Assembly (NCBI GenBank): GCA_029531795.1
Contig: JAPEIS010000011.1
Coordinates: 1,302,001-1,366,000, forward strand
Direction of reading: 5' to 3'
Length of the DNA stretch: 64,000 nt
Origin: Sclerotinia nivalis
Lineage: Eukaryota; Ascomycota; Leotiomycetes; Helotiales; Sclerotiniaceae
Shown here: in pieces, positions 1 through 12,660 of the stretch
Layout: each line of letters begins with the position of its first letter
How positions within the stretch are numbered: the stretch's first letter is position 1
The notes under the pieces: generated by a model
What the model saw: only the letters and a program-made list of their open reading frames with translations
Told to the model about the DNA's origin: nothing
Databases searched by the model: none
Made by a program: the position numbers and the translations under genes

Positions 1-2856
1 CCAGAAAGAGATGCATTGAATTGCATTCGGATTCTCACACGAATTCTACCATACGTATACGAAGCTGAGAAACTACAATCATGGGAAGAGACATTCTTTT
101 GGGGTTCAAGGAGGAAACGGACACGGTACCTAGTCGCAGATCAATGTTGATTGATTCAGCCACTGACTGTTTTGTAGCAAGGCAGCTCTGGCCCGAGACG
201 TGATATTCGATGAGTCCCAGGAAGAGTTACAAAAGCTTGAAGCTGCGGCGCAAGAATTCGAGGAGATTAAACCCTTGGCAGAAGAATTGATCGACACATT
301 GATCGATTTGCTCTTCTTCGCGGACTTTACCCTCCCAAAACCGCAAAATAGTAAGAACAAAGTATCGTATGCTATTTGGCAAAGCGGAGTAGGATGCAAT
401 ACGCCAGTCGGGACGAGTAAAGAATTTGAGAACAACCGCACCGAGATACTAAGGTTGCTCTTGACTTTAACCAGTCAGAGCATGTACATGTCGGCGAACT
501 TACTTCCCGTACAAGGTGTGAAGGCTATCACATATATCGCTACTTGTCCGGATAAGCAGGTTGTACTATCTGTGTTGTGCTCCCTACTGAACACTGTGAG
601 GTTATATTATCTTCATCTGTATACGGATGCTAATTTGTACGAAGACCTTGAAATACAACCCGGCAAAATGGCAAGTACCATACAATGTACAGGTTTTCAA
701 AGACCCGAAACAGATACTAGTCACATATGCATTGCAGGTCAGTCAATATACCATCCGTTGGTCTCAGAATCTGATATTTGAACTCGTAGTTTTTACTTGC
801 CATTCTCCTATATCCGATACCTGAATCTGGTCCAGCTCAAACTAAGAAAAGTAAGATTTGATTTCTTTCTGTTTGTGGTCCCCAACTAACATGTTAGATT
901 ATTTCCGACATTTTCTTGGTCGTTTACATAGACCCCAAGATTTTCAGTTCATTGTAGATGGAATGACAAGAATCTTGAACCAACCTATGAACGCTACTAC
1001 TTCCTATATCCCCGGAAACCAATCATACGCAAAATGTGCATCAGAAATGATTATGCTATTCTGGGAAATCACTCAGTGTAATAAACGATTTCGGTCTTTC
1101 TTAATTGATACGGATCGATCACACGATTTCGTTATTCTAATCATATTCTATTCCCTTGAATATAGACTTGATGCATCTAAGCAAGGAGTTGTACGAATGT
1201 GTATTTTCATACTACAGACCTTGAGTGTGGAGCCGAACTTTGGCAAGAATTTGAACAAGCGATTTGAAGCCCAAGATACTTTGCCACCGAGTATCAGACT
1301 TCAGTCGTTCAACGGAACATATGCCGATTTCCTTATCCAAGTAGGTATCCTGCAATATGTTAACTTTTTGGCAATACTGACCAAGAATAGTCCATCTACA
1401 ACATAATAACAACAAGCCAAGGAAAACTCACAGCCATCTATCCTGCATTACTAGCAATAATAAACAACATCGCTGCTTATCTGGAAAACATCAGCGCTTC
1501 GACATCTTCAAAACTCCTGCAACTATTTGCATCAATGTCATCCCCTGGATTCCTGCTATCAAACGAGAGTAATCATGATCTTCTTCAGTCTCTTCTGGAG
1601 AGTATGAATGCTATCATTGAGCATCAGTTTCCTAGTGAGTCGCCCAAATATTATCATGTCTCTAGTGAAAAATAGAACGCTAACTAGTATCTAGGAAATC
1701 CTAATTTTGTGTACTCTATTTTAAGAAACAAGAAGAAATTTGAAGGTATACTTTCATTCTTTTTATGTTGAAGTTCCAACTGACTCTGACTTAGCTTTAC
1801 GGCACTTTACTTTGGAAAGTGGCCAAGAAGAGATAGAAAGAAGAAACAGGCGAAAGAAAGAACGTCTAGCAGAATCAGGGGATGTAGATAGTAGAAGAGG
1901 CTCTGCGGACAGTATGCGAAGCCCATCTATAAATCATCAACGGGGACCTTCAGCACTTAGTAATGTCCCAGAGGAGGATACGTTTGCCATTGGGGATGAT
2001 GATGATGAAGATAGTGACGGTGAGGGACGTCCCACCCCAGCAGCGTCAACTCCCACAGAACACCCTTCAAGGGCTTCATCGATATCCTCAAGCATTGACG
2101 ATACAGTTCCGACGCAACTGCGGGGAATGTCAGAAAAAGCGAGAGGGAAAATGCCTGGTATGTTATTTTTCTGCATTAGGTGGGCGAGTAAAAGGTTACT
2201 AACTAGCAATAGCTGGCATGCCCACATTTTCTAGGCACAATAGCACAACAAGTTTAAGTAGCTACGGAGCATTTTCATCAAGTGGCGCATTTGAACCTAC
2301 ACCTCAGTGGATAGAAACCTGGCTTCCCGAACTCCCACTTCATACAATCTTAACTTTAATCGATCAAATTGATCAACTCCTCTCAAATCCTAACAATCCT
2401 TCCGATATTCCTCCGAGTAATATCCTCCGCACGATTCAAAAAGCCGAAATAAGAGGAATAGAAACTACACCCATCCGCATTCATTCCTTTGAGTGGACAC
2501 CTTTATCACTTGGTTGGTACGAATCCCTACTTTGGGCTTTCGTCTTCACATCCGAAATGCAGGTTGCGAAGGGTACCATAGGTGTTTGGAATGGTACAGC
2601 AATCAAATTATTTAGGGTTCAAGAAGTAGCAGCACATGGCCCTACATTTAGCTCCCCGAGGGGCGCAGTTGATGCTGTGGGTAGTAATATTGTCAGTAGA
2701 CTTGGTAGTATGAATTTGAGGGGTGTAACACAGGGCGCTACGACCCCATCGCAGCAGGGAAGTGGTGGCGGAATTGGAGGTGGTATTGTGAGGACTGGTA
2801 CGGGAGGATCTACAAGAAATGAATCACCATTGGGAGGTAGGAGTGCGATTATCTGA
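1..2856 (+). CDS. HID1-family Golgi/vesicle trafficking protein, 5' end missing
   Basis: Nine exons are visible: <1-125, 178-595, 645-737, 790-850, 898-1340, 1391-1634, 1695-1745, 1795-2157 and 2213-2856. They join in frame to give 813 residues with no N-terminus in the window. Recognition rests on HID1-family stretches: TLKYNPAKW, the FLGRLHRPQDFQF segment, KQGVVRMCIFILQT, SVEPNFGKNLNKRF and FNGTYADFL. Family knowledge: HID1 proteins are peripheral membrane proteins of the Golgi. C. elegans and mammalian HID-1 act in dense-core vesicle formation, and the S. pombe relative Ftp105 holds the deubiquitinase Ubp5 at the Golgi. A Ser/Asp/Glu-rich low-complexity segment (about 1860-2140) and a glycine-rich C-terminal tail (about 2740-2850) are fungal-type additions that are probably disordered. 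Introns are 47-60 nt with typical gt...ag ends. The family call is firm; the exact cargo is unknown. Confidence 0.9.
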
Positions 2857-3912
2857 TGAATCGACATAGGTTAGCATGGCTAGGTATAGAATACGACACG
2901 GTTTGGCATACATGCATGCAATTTGGCAATGTCATGGGGCATTCAGATGCGAACTTCTCTTCAGCGTTGGCGTATAGGGACAAGATAAGATAATATGCTA
3001 GTCTCATAAGATATGTGGTAGAAATACGGAATCACTTTGAGCGATTTCGAATACCAAGATCGGATGAGAGACTGTCGGTACCTCCCCTTTACTTTTTGTG
3101 GTGAAAACGCCAAATGGAGTGGTTGCGCTATTTTGTCATGGCAATGTGCCGAAAGTAGATAAATCAAGTTTTGATTCCCGTGTATAATTGTTTTTCGGAA
3201 GGATCTTGACGATCATCTATACCTGGGTAGGTGAGGAAGAGATTCCAGACATGTGAGATGTGGCTGTGCAATCACATCAACTTCGGAATTACTTAGACCT
3301 TTCGTCCTATTAAAATCTCGAAGGCTTCCGTGACAGCTCGGTAGGTATCTCAAGCTTGTGTTTCCCGTTCCTGCTTGATCTTCACGATCGACGAATTCTA
3401 GAATATGCATGTACGGGAAGAGTGTGGCGGTGCTTTGATGATCATTTCCTAGATATCGTCTTTGATGGGTTGAATGTGGAGATAACGGCTTTTGATAGGT
3501 TTGACAGATGCGCACGGGGATACTTAGGGGTCGTACGCCACAGTTGTGGCTCGTGCTTAATTAATATCCTAATATGAGCTGAGCTCCTGGCTGAAATTGT
3601 TTTTAATTTTATTTTATGGGAAATGAGAAAGGAAAAGAGGAAAGAGGGAAGATAGGTTATCGGCTGGTATTGGTATTGGTATCTCTTAGGTGGCATTTGA
3701 AAATTGGTCAGTCCTAGCTTTTTGGTTTTGGATTCGGTATTGTGTGGTTTTTGAATAGGTCAAGAGTTCAGAGGACTGGTGAGAAAGATTGTACGTGTGA
3801 CTTTTTTGATCTTTTGCACGCGGGCAATATTCATCGGCTGAGGGCTCCGGGGAAAGTGCATGAGGTTTTTTAATTGAGTATTGGTATTGAGTATTGGGAT
3901 ACGATATTCGTA
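2857..3912. other. Intergenic, no gene seen
   Basis: This interval lies between the HID1-family stop codon and the hydrolase-like start codon. The open frames here are short, uninterrupted by plausible introns and resemble no family I know. I see only the expected 3' and 5' flanks. Confidence 0.6.
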
Positions 3913-5835
3913 ATGGAATTGGGGAGGAGTACGGTACTTTCGAGTGTGGCGGAACATGTTGAGGAGGGAGAGATGGTGGGGACGGGGACGGGGAATGGAA
4001 ATGAGGAGGTGAAGAGGTATAGGATTCATGTGAGTAGTTTTTGAAGTTTTATGTTTGCGCTTTTGTTTTACACGTTTGTCCCTCTATATCAAAACTAGAA
4101 TGCGGTATCGTATTTAAATTTTGAGCCGGAGATTAGTGGGCATTCGGGATGCTAGGGCTGCGGCATGGAATGGGAGGGGACTAATGCTAATGGGATGGCG
4201 AGATAGGTTAATTCGAAATATCTCGATTTGACGAGGAAGAAATTGGAGTTGACGCGGCTACCGCACGAGAGGCCTGGGGAGTCGGGTGAGAGGGGTAAGA
4301 GTGATGAGGAAGGAGGGGGAGAGGAATTGAATGAGGAGGGCAGGGTAACTAAGAGGGAGATTGAGGAATTGGTTGATTATTGGTATGTTTACTTTAGATT
4401 CTTGTCTATTTTTCAATTTATTTATTCTAGAGTTGGAGCTTGTAAAAGGGAAGTTCTATCTAAAGGAGAGGAAAAAGCTAATATCTTGATGCACAAAAGG
4501 CTAGAAAACTATTCCTGGCGCATGAGAGAAAATCATTATAATACGACGTATCCACAATATCGCACTACGTTTACGATTCCGGAATCTAATAGCAGTGCGC
4601 AAAAAGAATCGAGCCGAACTCTTCGTGTTCATTTTTTACATATACGAAGTCCTCGTGCGAATGCGACTCCGCTGTTGTTGGTTCCTAGTTTTCCGAGTAG
4701 TAATTTGAGCTTGGATTTAGGTGTGTTGGTTAAGGAATTGTGTGAGCCGGAGGTTTTGGGAGAGGATGCACAGGAACATGAACACGGACATGGACATGGA
4801 CATGGACATAAGCAAGCTTTTGATCTTGTGATACCATCTATTCCGGGCACGGGGTTTAGTGATGAGATACCTGGATCTAAAGGAGATGTAATGAAAGAGA
4901 CGGCGAAATTATTTGGACAATTGATGAAGAGGGTGGGATATGAAAATTATATTGTTTCGATGATGGGTTCTGGGATGGAGAGGGGTGGAGAAGTGGATTA
5001 TTATTTAGGGAGGGAGATTGGAGATTTGGAGGGTTGTAGAGGTGTGCATTTGATTGAGCCAAGGTGGGGAATTCCGACTGTGAAAGAAGGGGTTTGGGAT
5101 TGGGTTAGATGGAAGGTAGCGTTGTTTTTTCACGCGGGTGTCTGGGGATATGAGAAGGGGGATTGGAGAAATTTGAGTTTGCAGGCGAGGAAGGGGGAGC
5201 ACAAAATGCCGGGCAGAATGTCGTTGTTGGGTGGGAAGAAGAAGTTGAGATATGGGGCTGTTGCTAGCATTGGCTTGAGAGAACCGGATATTTTGGCTTA
5301 CGCGCTTTGTGACTCTCCTGTTGGGTTGTTGAGTTCTGTTGCGACGGCATTGAGGAAGAAGAGTCCGAAACATCAATCGAGCAAAGAGAAAATTATTGAT
5401 CTTTGTCAATTGTGTTGGCTACCTGGACCCGAAGCGGCGTTGCGATATTATGCAAATGCCGTACAAGAAAGTGAGCAATTGGAAGGCGACAGGGGTAACA
5501 CGAAGCGGAAGAGAGTTGCGATAACGGTATTTGATGGAGAGGAAGGCTCTATTGGATATAGTCCTCCTGCTTGGGGAATGGGCAGATACGAAGTTGTCTT
5601 CGTCCAACGGGCCAGTGGAAAACCTGGATTGTTGGGATGGGAAAGACCGGATGTTATTTTCGAGGGTATTCGTGGTTTGGCGAAGGAGGTGCTTAGATTG
5701 GATGATAAGGTTCAGCTGCGAAGATTGGAAGGAGTAGTTGTTGATGGGGAGCTGGAGCATGGAGAGAATAGGGATGATAATGGTCATGGTATGCAACTAG
5801 ATGTTGAAAGTCCGGATACGATTGTCGCTGGTTGA
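3913..5835 (+). CDS. Epoxide-hydrolase-fold protein, probably catalytically inactive
   Basis: Three-exon model: 3913-4029, 4207-4382 and 4500-5835, giving 542 residues. Exon 1 ends in KRYRIH and exon 2 continues VNSKYLDLTRKKLELTRLPHE, which is the N-terminal module of microsomal-type epoxide hydrolases. After the second intron the family pattern DYW-x4-SWR...YPQYRTTF resumes, then HFLHIRSP and an alpha/beta-hydrolase core (AFDLVIPSIPGTGFS; ILAYALCDSPVGL). In active members an Asp nucleophile sits in a GGDWG/GSDWG elbow. Here the elbow reads GSGME at residues 254-258, so the Asp is Gly256. The C-terminal catalytic His motif (GGHF) is replaced around residue 472 by SGKPG. An expanded His-Gly tract occupies residues 191-201. 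I infer a pseudoenzyme or a changed function. The second intron is the least certain border, because its retention also stays open. Confidence 0.75.
4777..4809 (+). repeat. Hexanucleotide expansion encoding a His-Gly tract
   Basis: Repeats of the ggacat hexamer inside the hydrolase-like gene encode HEHGHGHGHGH (residues 191-201; six histidines), at a site where relatives have a short loop before the AFDLVIPS strand. Such tracts can bind divalent metals, but here it may be only slippage. Confidence 0.8.
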
Positions 5836-8239
5836 AATGGTACACAAAAACACGAATGATCAGATGATGAGATCAGTGTTGATAAATGAGAGTGCGAAGA
5901 TAAGAGAATATACATAATACAAGACGAGAAGGATATGTGGGATGGAGTGCTAATGAGGGAAGACATGTTTTGAGATACCAATGAGGTTAGTTTTTACTTA
6001 GGCACACAGAATTTCTATGAAAAATTAATGTTCGTTACAACTTGCATACCAAATACATGAGAAACTTCCTAATTGAAAAACAACATTAAATGCCAAGACA
6101 TCTAATCGACCCCGAAAAAAATAGACGCCGCGTTTGTTGGTACACGGTAGATGTTGTGATCGACTGACCTCGCGCTGACAAGGGCATTGCAGAATTGCAG
6201 ATAAATAGATAGTACTTTTTCTCCACATCTTTCAACCGTGTTCAAAAAAATTCTTGGGTTGGAGGCCTGCTTGCCCTCAGCTTGCCTTACTGGTCCTTAT
6301 AGGTGAGATTAATTGTTGCATACGTGATATCGAGGCATCGTTCAACCAAAAATTTCAAATGTGATGTGTCATACATGGAAGGCTTAGTCTTGCTGCTCCT
6401 CCAGGACCAGCAGGTCGCCAAGAAATCTTGCATGCCTTGCGGTGAAGGTCTGTGAACCTCAAGGCGGGGTTTTCTTTGCTTGGGAAAGGGCGGGCGATGG
6501 CCATGGGATGTCCTGAGTGTAACGTTTGGTGAGTGTTGGTTATTCGGAAATTTTATGGCTGCAGTATTTGGGATGGTATCACATTGTGTTCGAGTGGGGG
6601 ATTGAGTGATTTGCGTTTTAGCATTCGAGATGGTATAACTTTGTGTTCGGTTCTACCGGTATCTAAATTATGGCTGAGATGAGGTGGGATAAGATGGTAA
6701 TTGTGGTTGTAATTCTTCATGCTAGGACGTGCTTTGTAAATGTGCAGCTCCTACTGGTTCGATGTGATAGTAACTCGTAAACGTTTAAAGGGAAACACCA
6801 ATAGGGGAAAGCGGAATTCTCATTAATGATGCATGGCTGAATCCTGTAAGCTTGCTGGCTGGCTAGCTACCTAGGGATACATGCAAGTAGATTAAAAACA
6901 CATCTCAAGTCTTCTTCATGCAATGGGAGAGAGGGAAAAGGGTACGTTTTTTTCCCGGGGCAATTGAAATTAATGTCAGCATCCATAAAAACTGCTAAAA
7001 TGATGTATGCTTCAAAGTTAGATGATTTCTTATCTGATGTTTGAAATGTTGGTGTACGATCTGCAATGGCGTAATAGGATATTTTCTCCGAATGTGGTAT
7101 CTTCCCCAATAAAATAAAGCAAAATGACCTTATCGTGCGTTTCCTAGGCAATTAGGTACTTACTACGTAGCAAGTTATTCACAAAGTTGGCCTACAATGA
7201 CAAAATTGTCTAGAGGCTGTCTATTTCGAAAGAGCTTTTGCATTTTGGTCATTATATCAGATATGGCTGACCAGACAATGTTGAATATCCTCTTGCCGTT
7301 AGTGAATAAATCTTTGACCTCCTTCCTGTCTTATCAATAGAATAAACGAAGGGTTAATGAAATGCATCGCGTTAAATAGCCGCTGTCATGTAAACAACCG
7401 TTTGATTCGAAGATTGAAGATCTTTCGGGGACTGGAACAATGCAAGAAGCCGTTTCTTCGGGGGAGGAGAAAATAAATTGATTTCTTTTGCGTACTATGG
7501 GGCCAGGAGGGCTTGCAATGTGGACTCTACGGACTTCTATCGTAGCTAGAACAAGACAGCTACCACACAAACCAACAACTTTTCTAGCTGGCCGATATGG
7601 AAACTTTATTTTTATTCACTCCTTTCTTTTTCTTTCCCTTTTCCTTTCCCTGCACACACATCATACAAACATACATACATAATTACCCTCCGTTTCTCAC
7701 ACTATTCTCTTCATCTTCGTCATTCTCCTCCATTTCCTCATTTCTTTCTCGTTGTGTGTGCCCTTTCCATTCCGTATCTTTATCATACAATATTCCGTTT
7801 TGACCTGTCAAATTGTACCAATTTCACACAAGGGGGGTTCGACAGATAATTTTTTTCAATTGGGACATTGCGATCTTGTTCTCTGAAGGGACGAAGCTAA
7901 AGAATAATTACGCCCATTGTGATTTCCCGCCAAGTGTTGACAAAACTAACAAAGACCAATTTCTGTGGACTTGGTCATTTTCAAACCTCGAAAGCTTCTT
8001 TCTCCTTTTGCTTCGCCACAGTAAAAACATCATACAACATACCGTCCGAGGAGTCTTTCGTAGACTTTCTTCGCGACTTCCTCGGTCTGTGGCCTTTATA
8101 CCATGCATTCCGTGCAAACGGGGATTTTAAGTTATTCGCTGTGCTCGAGTAGCTGATACTTTTTGATATCTCTCAAGAGCGCACTGCTGAGCGCTGACAA
8201 CACCCACTTTCCGAAGCTCTTCTCCTAAAGGCCATAAAG
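5836..8239. other. Long intergenic region and TRK 5' leader
   Basis: About 2.4 kb with no gene I can support. A strong pyrimidine-rich run at about 7600-7770 (blocks of tttcttttctttccc type) lies 500 bp upstream of the TRK start and looks like a fungal CT-rich promoter or leader element. Open frames across it are translations of this simple sequence. Confidence 0.6.
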
Positions 8240-11092
8240 ATGTTCACCCTTCTTCTAGAACTATGGCAACAGATTGCGGCTCTCAAGCCATCTTTTATTT
8301 CCAAAAGTCCTCATTTCAATTTCATCACTGTACATTGTAAGTTCAGAAAGACTCCCATAGCGAGATGGAAAATTCCGGATTGTGCAACGAGACTAACTTT
8401 ATGCCATGAATAGATTTCTGGATCATTGGAATAACACTCCTCGGCTCTTTATGTTTATATATCCGAGGAGAAATCGATTACATAGATGCTCTATTCTTCG
8501 CAAGTGGTGGTGCAACTCAAAGTGGCCTGAATACTATCAACCTCAATGACCTCAACACATGGCAGCAAACTGTTCTATACTTGCTACCTATATTTACGAA
8601 TCCAATCACGATCAATTCTTTTGTTGTTTTCCTCCGATTATATTGGTTCGAAAAGCGATTTCAGCACATTGCTGCCCAAAATAAAAAGAATCGAAGGAGC
8701 ATTGGGAAGTCATTCTCAAGGTCGAGAACAACTGATGTTGGAGCTGTAGATGAAGAGAAAGGTGTTAATGGCAGAAATATTGTTGTAATGCACGGTACGA
8801 CACGAGCGAATGTTATGCAAGATGGTCAGGATGCTATTGTAGATATCCAAGACGCAATCGAGAAAGAGAAAGCGATGAACAAGGTAGAGGCTATTAATGG
8901 TTCTGGGAGTAGTAACCTATCAAGTACGGAGACGGCGAACGATCCTAGCCCTACTTCTCATCAGACACAAATAAAGTTTGCCGATCAAGTAAAGAGGAGT
9001 AATGGAATGGACGATGAAGAGTTGCGATTACCGGTCCGCCGCAGGGATGAGGATCACATAGCCTTTCTAGAACGTCAACGAAATCCGGAAGACAGGACTA
9101 TCCTTCGAATTCCAGGACCAAGAGATGCAGATGCTGGTGTAGCTCCACAAACCGTTGAGGAGGAGGAGGAGGAGGAAGGGGATCCGGTCATAAGAACGAT
9201 ATCTCGCGTAGGTTCTGCGTATTCTCGAAGGGGAAGCAATGATCGGGGAACTTTGAATGGAGAGACACAATGGCAAGATCATTATCCCTCGAGGAAGCGC
9301 AATATCACAATCGAAGTTCCGACGCATCCCAAGGTTGAACGTGCGGTCGATGATGTGAAAGCTGCAGGCTCCACGATCAAAGGCGTCATGAGATTCCGCA
9401 ATAACAGAACCATTGAGCGCAACGAAGCCACCGAGACCCAGGGGAATGGGGCCGTCGTCACAAAATTGAAGTCGAGGGCTCCAACATTTCAAAGCATAAA
9501 GACAGCCCTTACTGGTGAAAAGGAGGACCCCACTCCTTATTTGAGCTGGGCGCCAACCATAGGTCGTAATTCAGCCTTCGTTGATCTGACCGAGCAGCAG
9601 AGAGAAGAACTCGGTGGAATTGAGTATAGGTCACTAAAATCATTGGCTTTAATTTTGTCTTGTTATTTTATAGGGTTTAGTATATTTGCTGTCGTTTGTC
9701 TATTGCCTTGGATTCTTAATAATCATACCTATGGTTCAATAGTCGAACAGGACGGCCAGGGCAGAGTGTGGTGGGGTATTTTCACAGCCAATTCTGCTTT
9801 CACGGATCTGGGATTTACCCTCACCCCGGACAGCATGATATCTTTCAATACAGCTGTTTGGCCCCTCTTACTAATGTCATTTCTGATCATCATTGGCAAC
9901 ACGGGATTTCCGATTATGCTCAGATTCATCATCTGGGTTACCACATTGTGGGTGCCTAGGAACAGTGGAATTTGGGAGGAATTGAGGTTTTTGCTAGATC
10001 ATCCTCGTCGATGTTTTACACTTCTTTTCCCAAGTAAGGCGACTTGGTGGCTCTTCTGGATTCTTGTCATATTGAACGGCTTGGACCTGTTATTCTTCAT
10101 TATCCTCGATGTGAGTTTATCCATCCCCGCACTACTGTGACTTACTGATAGTGTTTTAGCTTGGCAATTCGGTTGTGACTGATTTACCAGTGAATATTCG
10201 CGTCCTCGATGGTTGGTTTCAAGCTGCTTCCACAAGAACGGCTGGTTTTGGAGTCGTCAATCTTGCCCTACTTCATCCTGCTATCCAGGTTTCTTATCTA
10301 ATCATGATGTATATTTCGGTTCTCCCTATTGCCATTTCTGTTCGTCGAACGAACGTTTATGAGGAGAAATCATTAGGTATATACGGATCGCCAACAGAAG
10401 AAAATGAAGACGAGGGAGAACCATCTTACGTCGGTGCCCATCTTCGAAGACAATTGTCTTTCGATTTGTGGTATATTTTCTTGGGCTTTTTTATCATCTC
10501 AATCGCCGAAGGCGGCCGCCTTCAAGGTACTGACCCATCGATTAATATGTTTTCGGTCTTGTTTGAAATTGTTAGTGCCTACGGTACAGTTGGCCTGAGT
10601 TTAGGATACCCAGGAATTGATGCCTCCTTGTCTGCCGAATTCAACACTGTCTCAAAACTCGTCATAATCGCTATGCAAATTCGTGGACGTCATCGTGGTC
10701 TTCCGTACGAACTTGACCGAGCTATCTTATTGCCAAGCGAACATTTAGCACAGAAAGAAGCTCAAGATGCAGCACAACGAGTTCACCGTCGAAATTCCAA
10801 CGCGACAATAGTTAGCAATAGAGTGGATCTCGCAACCGTCAACACCGCTGTTCAAAGAGCCAACACGGAGCGTCAAGCCCCACAATCGAGCTTTTTAAGC
10901 AGTCTCCTTCACCCTGGGCCAACAATCCCTAACAGCCATCGAGATCAGGGTATAAGTCATATTAGACGACACAGCATAGCAACACCAGAAAGAGGAAGAA
11001 GCATCAGTCCTAAAGCTAGTGGTGGCGTCTTCTCGAAATGGAACAGCTCCGATAAACATCAAAATAATGTGGATAAGAAAATATCTGAGTAA
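8240..11092 (+). CDS. trk1: TRK-type potassium transporter
   Basis: Exons 8240-8336, 8414-10110 and 10160-11092 give 908 residues. Trk/Ktr/HKT transporters take up K+ across the plasma membrane through four M-P-M repeats. All four pore regions can be seen: GGATQSGLN near residue 65, SAFTDLGFT at 493-501, TRTAGFG at 623-629 and SAYGTVGLS at 737-745. The fungal signature AMQIRGRHRGLPYELDRA follows near residue 769. A charged cytosolic loop of about 350 residues between the first two repeats, with a run of Glu, is typical of yeast and fungal Trk1. The C-terminal tail is Ser/Arg-rich and probably regulatory. ATG 8240 is chosen because it is the first in-frame ATG and exon 1 leads directly into FWIIGITLLGSLCLYIRG. 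A pyrimidine-rich leader lies upstream. Confidence 0.93.
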
Positions 11093-11627
11093 TAAGGGAA
11101 TAATTTTTGGGAGCGAAGTATGGATGAAGTGTACAAAAAAAGCTATTATTTAATTTTTCTTGGGAGATTGGGAGAACAGGGGATACTATGATATTATGAT
11201 ACCTTAGATCGATTTTACTCTGCTGGGCATATAAGTTTGATGATTTTGGAGTTCGTATGTTGATGGGATGTGATGGGTTTATAGACTTAAGCACGGTTAG
11301 CGTTGTCGTTATTGTACTTGGGCATCTTAGGGAATTCAATGGATTACAGCGGAGCGTGAATAAATGAACCTCAATTTGGAGGTTGGAGTTTGGGCCTGGG
11401 CTTATATCACATCACATATATCTATTTATGTGTATGCATGCATGCATAGGTAGGTGTTTTTGGGAGTTTTCATGATGTTATTTATGTACTGCGAGATTAG
11501 CTCGTGTTCGTTCTGAGCGTGTATATAGGGTGATGGATTGAATGGTATGAAATGGATTGGAGTGGTATGAAATGGAATGGAATATATTATCAAGTGTTCG
11601 TTTATTGTGATTATTGATTGATTGGGG

Positions 11628-11730
11628 TTGAGTTTGAGTTTGAGTTTGAGTTTGAGGATGGGTGATGGATGGATGGATGGGTGTGAGTGGGTGGGTGAGT
11701 GGGTGAGTGAGTGGGTGAGTGAGTGATTAG
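11628..11730. repeat. Compound microsatellite (gagttt, ggatg, gggtgagt)
   Basis: Four or more gagttt units run into ggatggatgg and then interleaved gggtgagt/gagtgagt units. The array is imperfect and non-coding, downstream of the TRK gene. Confidence 0.85.
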
Positions 11731-12445
11731 GTTGTTGATGTATACAGTACAGGATTTATATTTATATATACTCGAGTATCTGCACAGGTGCTACTACTTT
11801 AGCTTGCTACTCACTCATTCATCCATCCATTCATAAAGATAGATAAATCAATCAATCTACTTGCAAATGCAGATGGAACGGATACGTGGAATATAATAGC
11901 TCATGAGCGGTATCGAGAAAAGAAGTAAGATAGATGGGTATCAAAATGATGAGGATGAGAATGTGATTGGTCAGGAGTAGAGATTTTATAATGATGATCA
12001 CTTGTGTACTCTATGTGTGCGAATATTCCCGATTCTAGAATCAGATCACTTTGTATAAAGGAAAATCCTTGTTGGGATGGGATTATAATTTATTTCGTAT
12101 GGTTTGTGCTTTGTGTTTATGGTGAGCATGAGTAGTAGGGCGTGTGTGTGGTTTTGATTATAGATGTCTGTTAATAATCATTCGTTGATTTGGCAATATA
12201 TTATATTATGTTAGGTCAGGTTTTATTTGATGGTGGGTTTGATGGTAGGTAAAAAATTTAATATACGGTTTTATTGATTTATCTTTTTGATGTTTGGTGT
12301 TTAGTGTTTTGATGAGCTTCCTGGTTAAATTCCACTGCGCTCATCATGTTATTCATTAATTTTTTGGTTTTTTGATACTCTCTCAGGATATCAATTATTC
12401 TTCCATCAATAGACTCACTTTTAAAATGCAAAACTAAAATTCAAT

Positions 12446-12486
12446 ATATCAAATATCAAATATCAAATATCAAATATCAAATATCC
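12446..12486. repeat. Heptamer microsatellite (atcaaat)n
   Basis: Five to six tandem copies of a 7-bp unit, nearly perfect, in AT-rich non-coding DNA. Confidence 0.9.
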
Positions 12487-12660
12487 AAAATTCAAAATCC
12501 ATCCTCAACATCACCCTCACCCTCTCCCTTACTCTCATCACCCAATTCACCTAACCCTCCCTTCTTCCCCCTCCCCCAGTAATCCGCCCCTCATCCCTCC
12601 CCACACCCGCACCCCCACCAACCACCCTCACAAAACCCAAAATATCCCTACTCAGTCCCT

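Larger units (their letters stand above)
11093..12660. other. Intergenic with simple repeats
   Basis: No gene seen. The interval contains gagttt repeats (about 11628-11656), ggatg/gggtgagt runs (about 11657-11727), catgcatg runs near 11435, and an atcaaat heptamer array at 12446-12486. It is flanked by the 3' ends of two converging genes. Confidence 0.6.
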
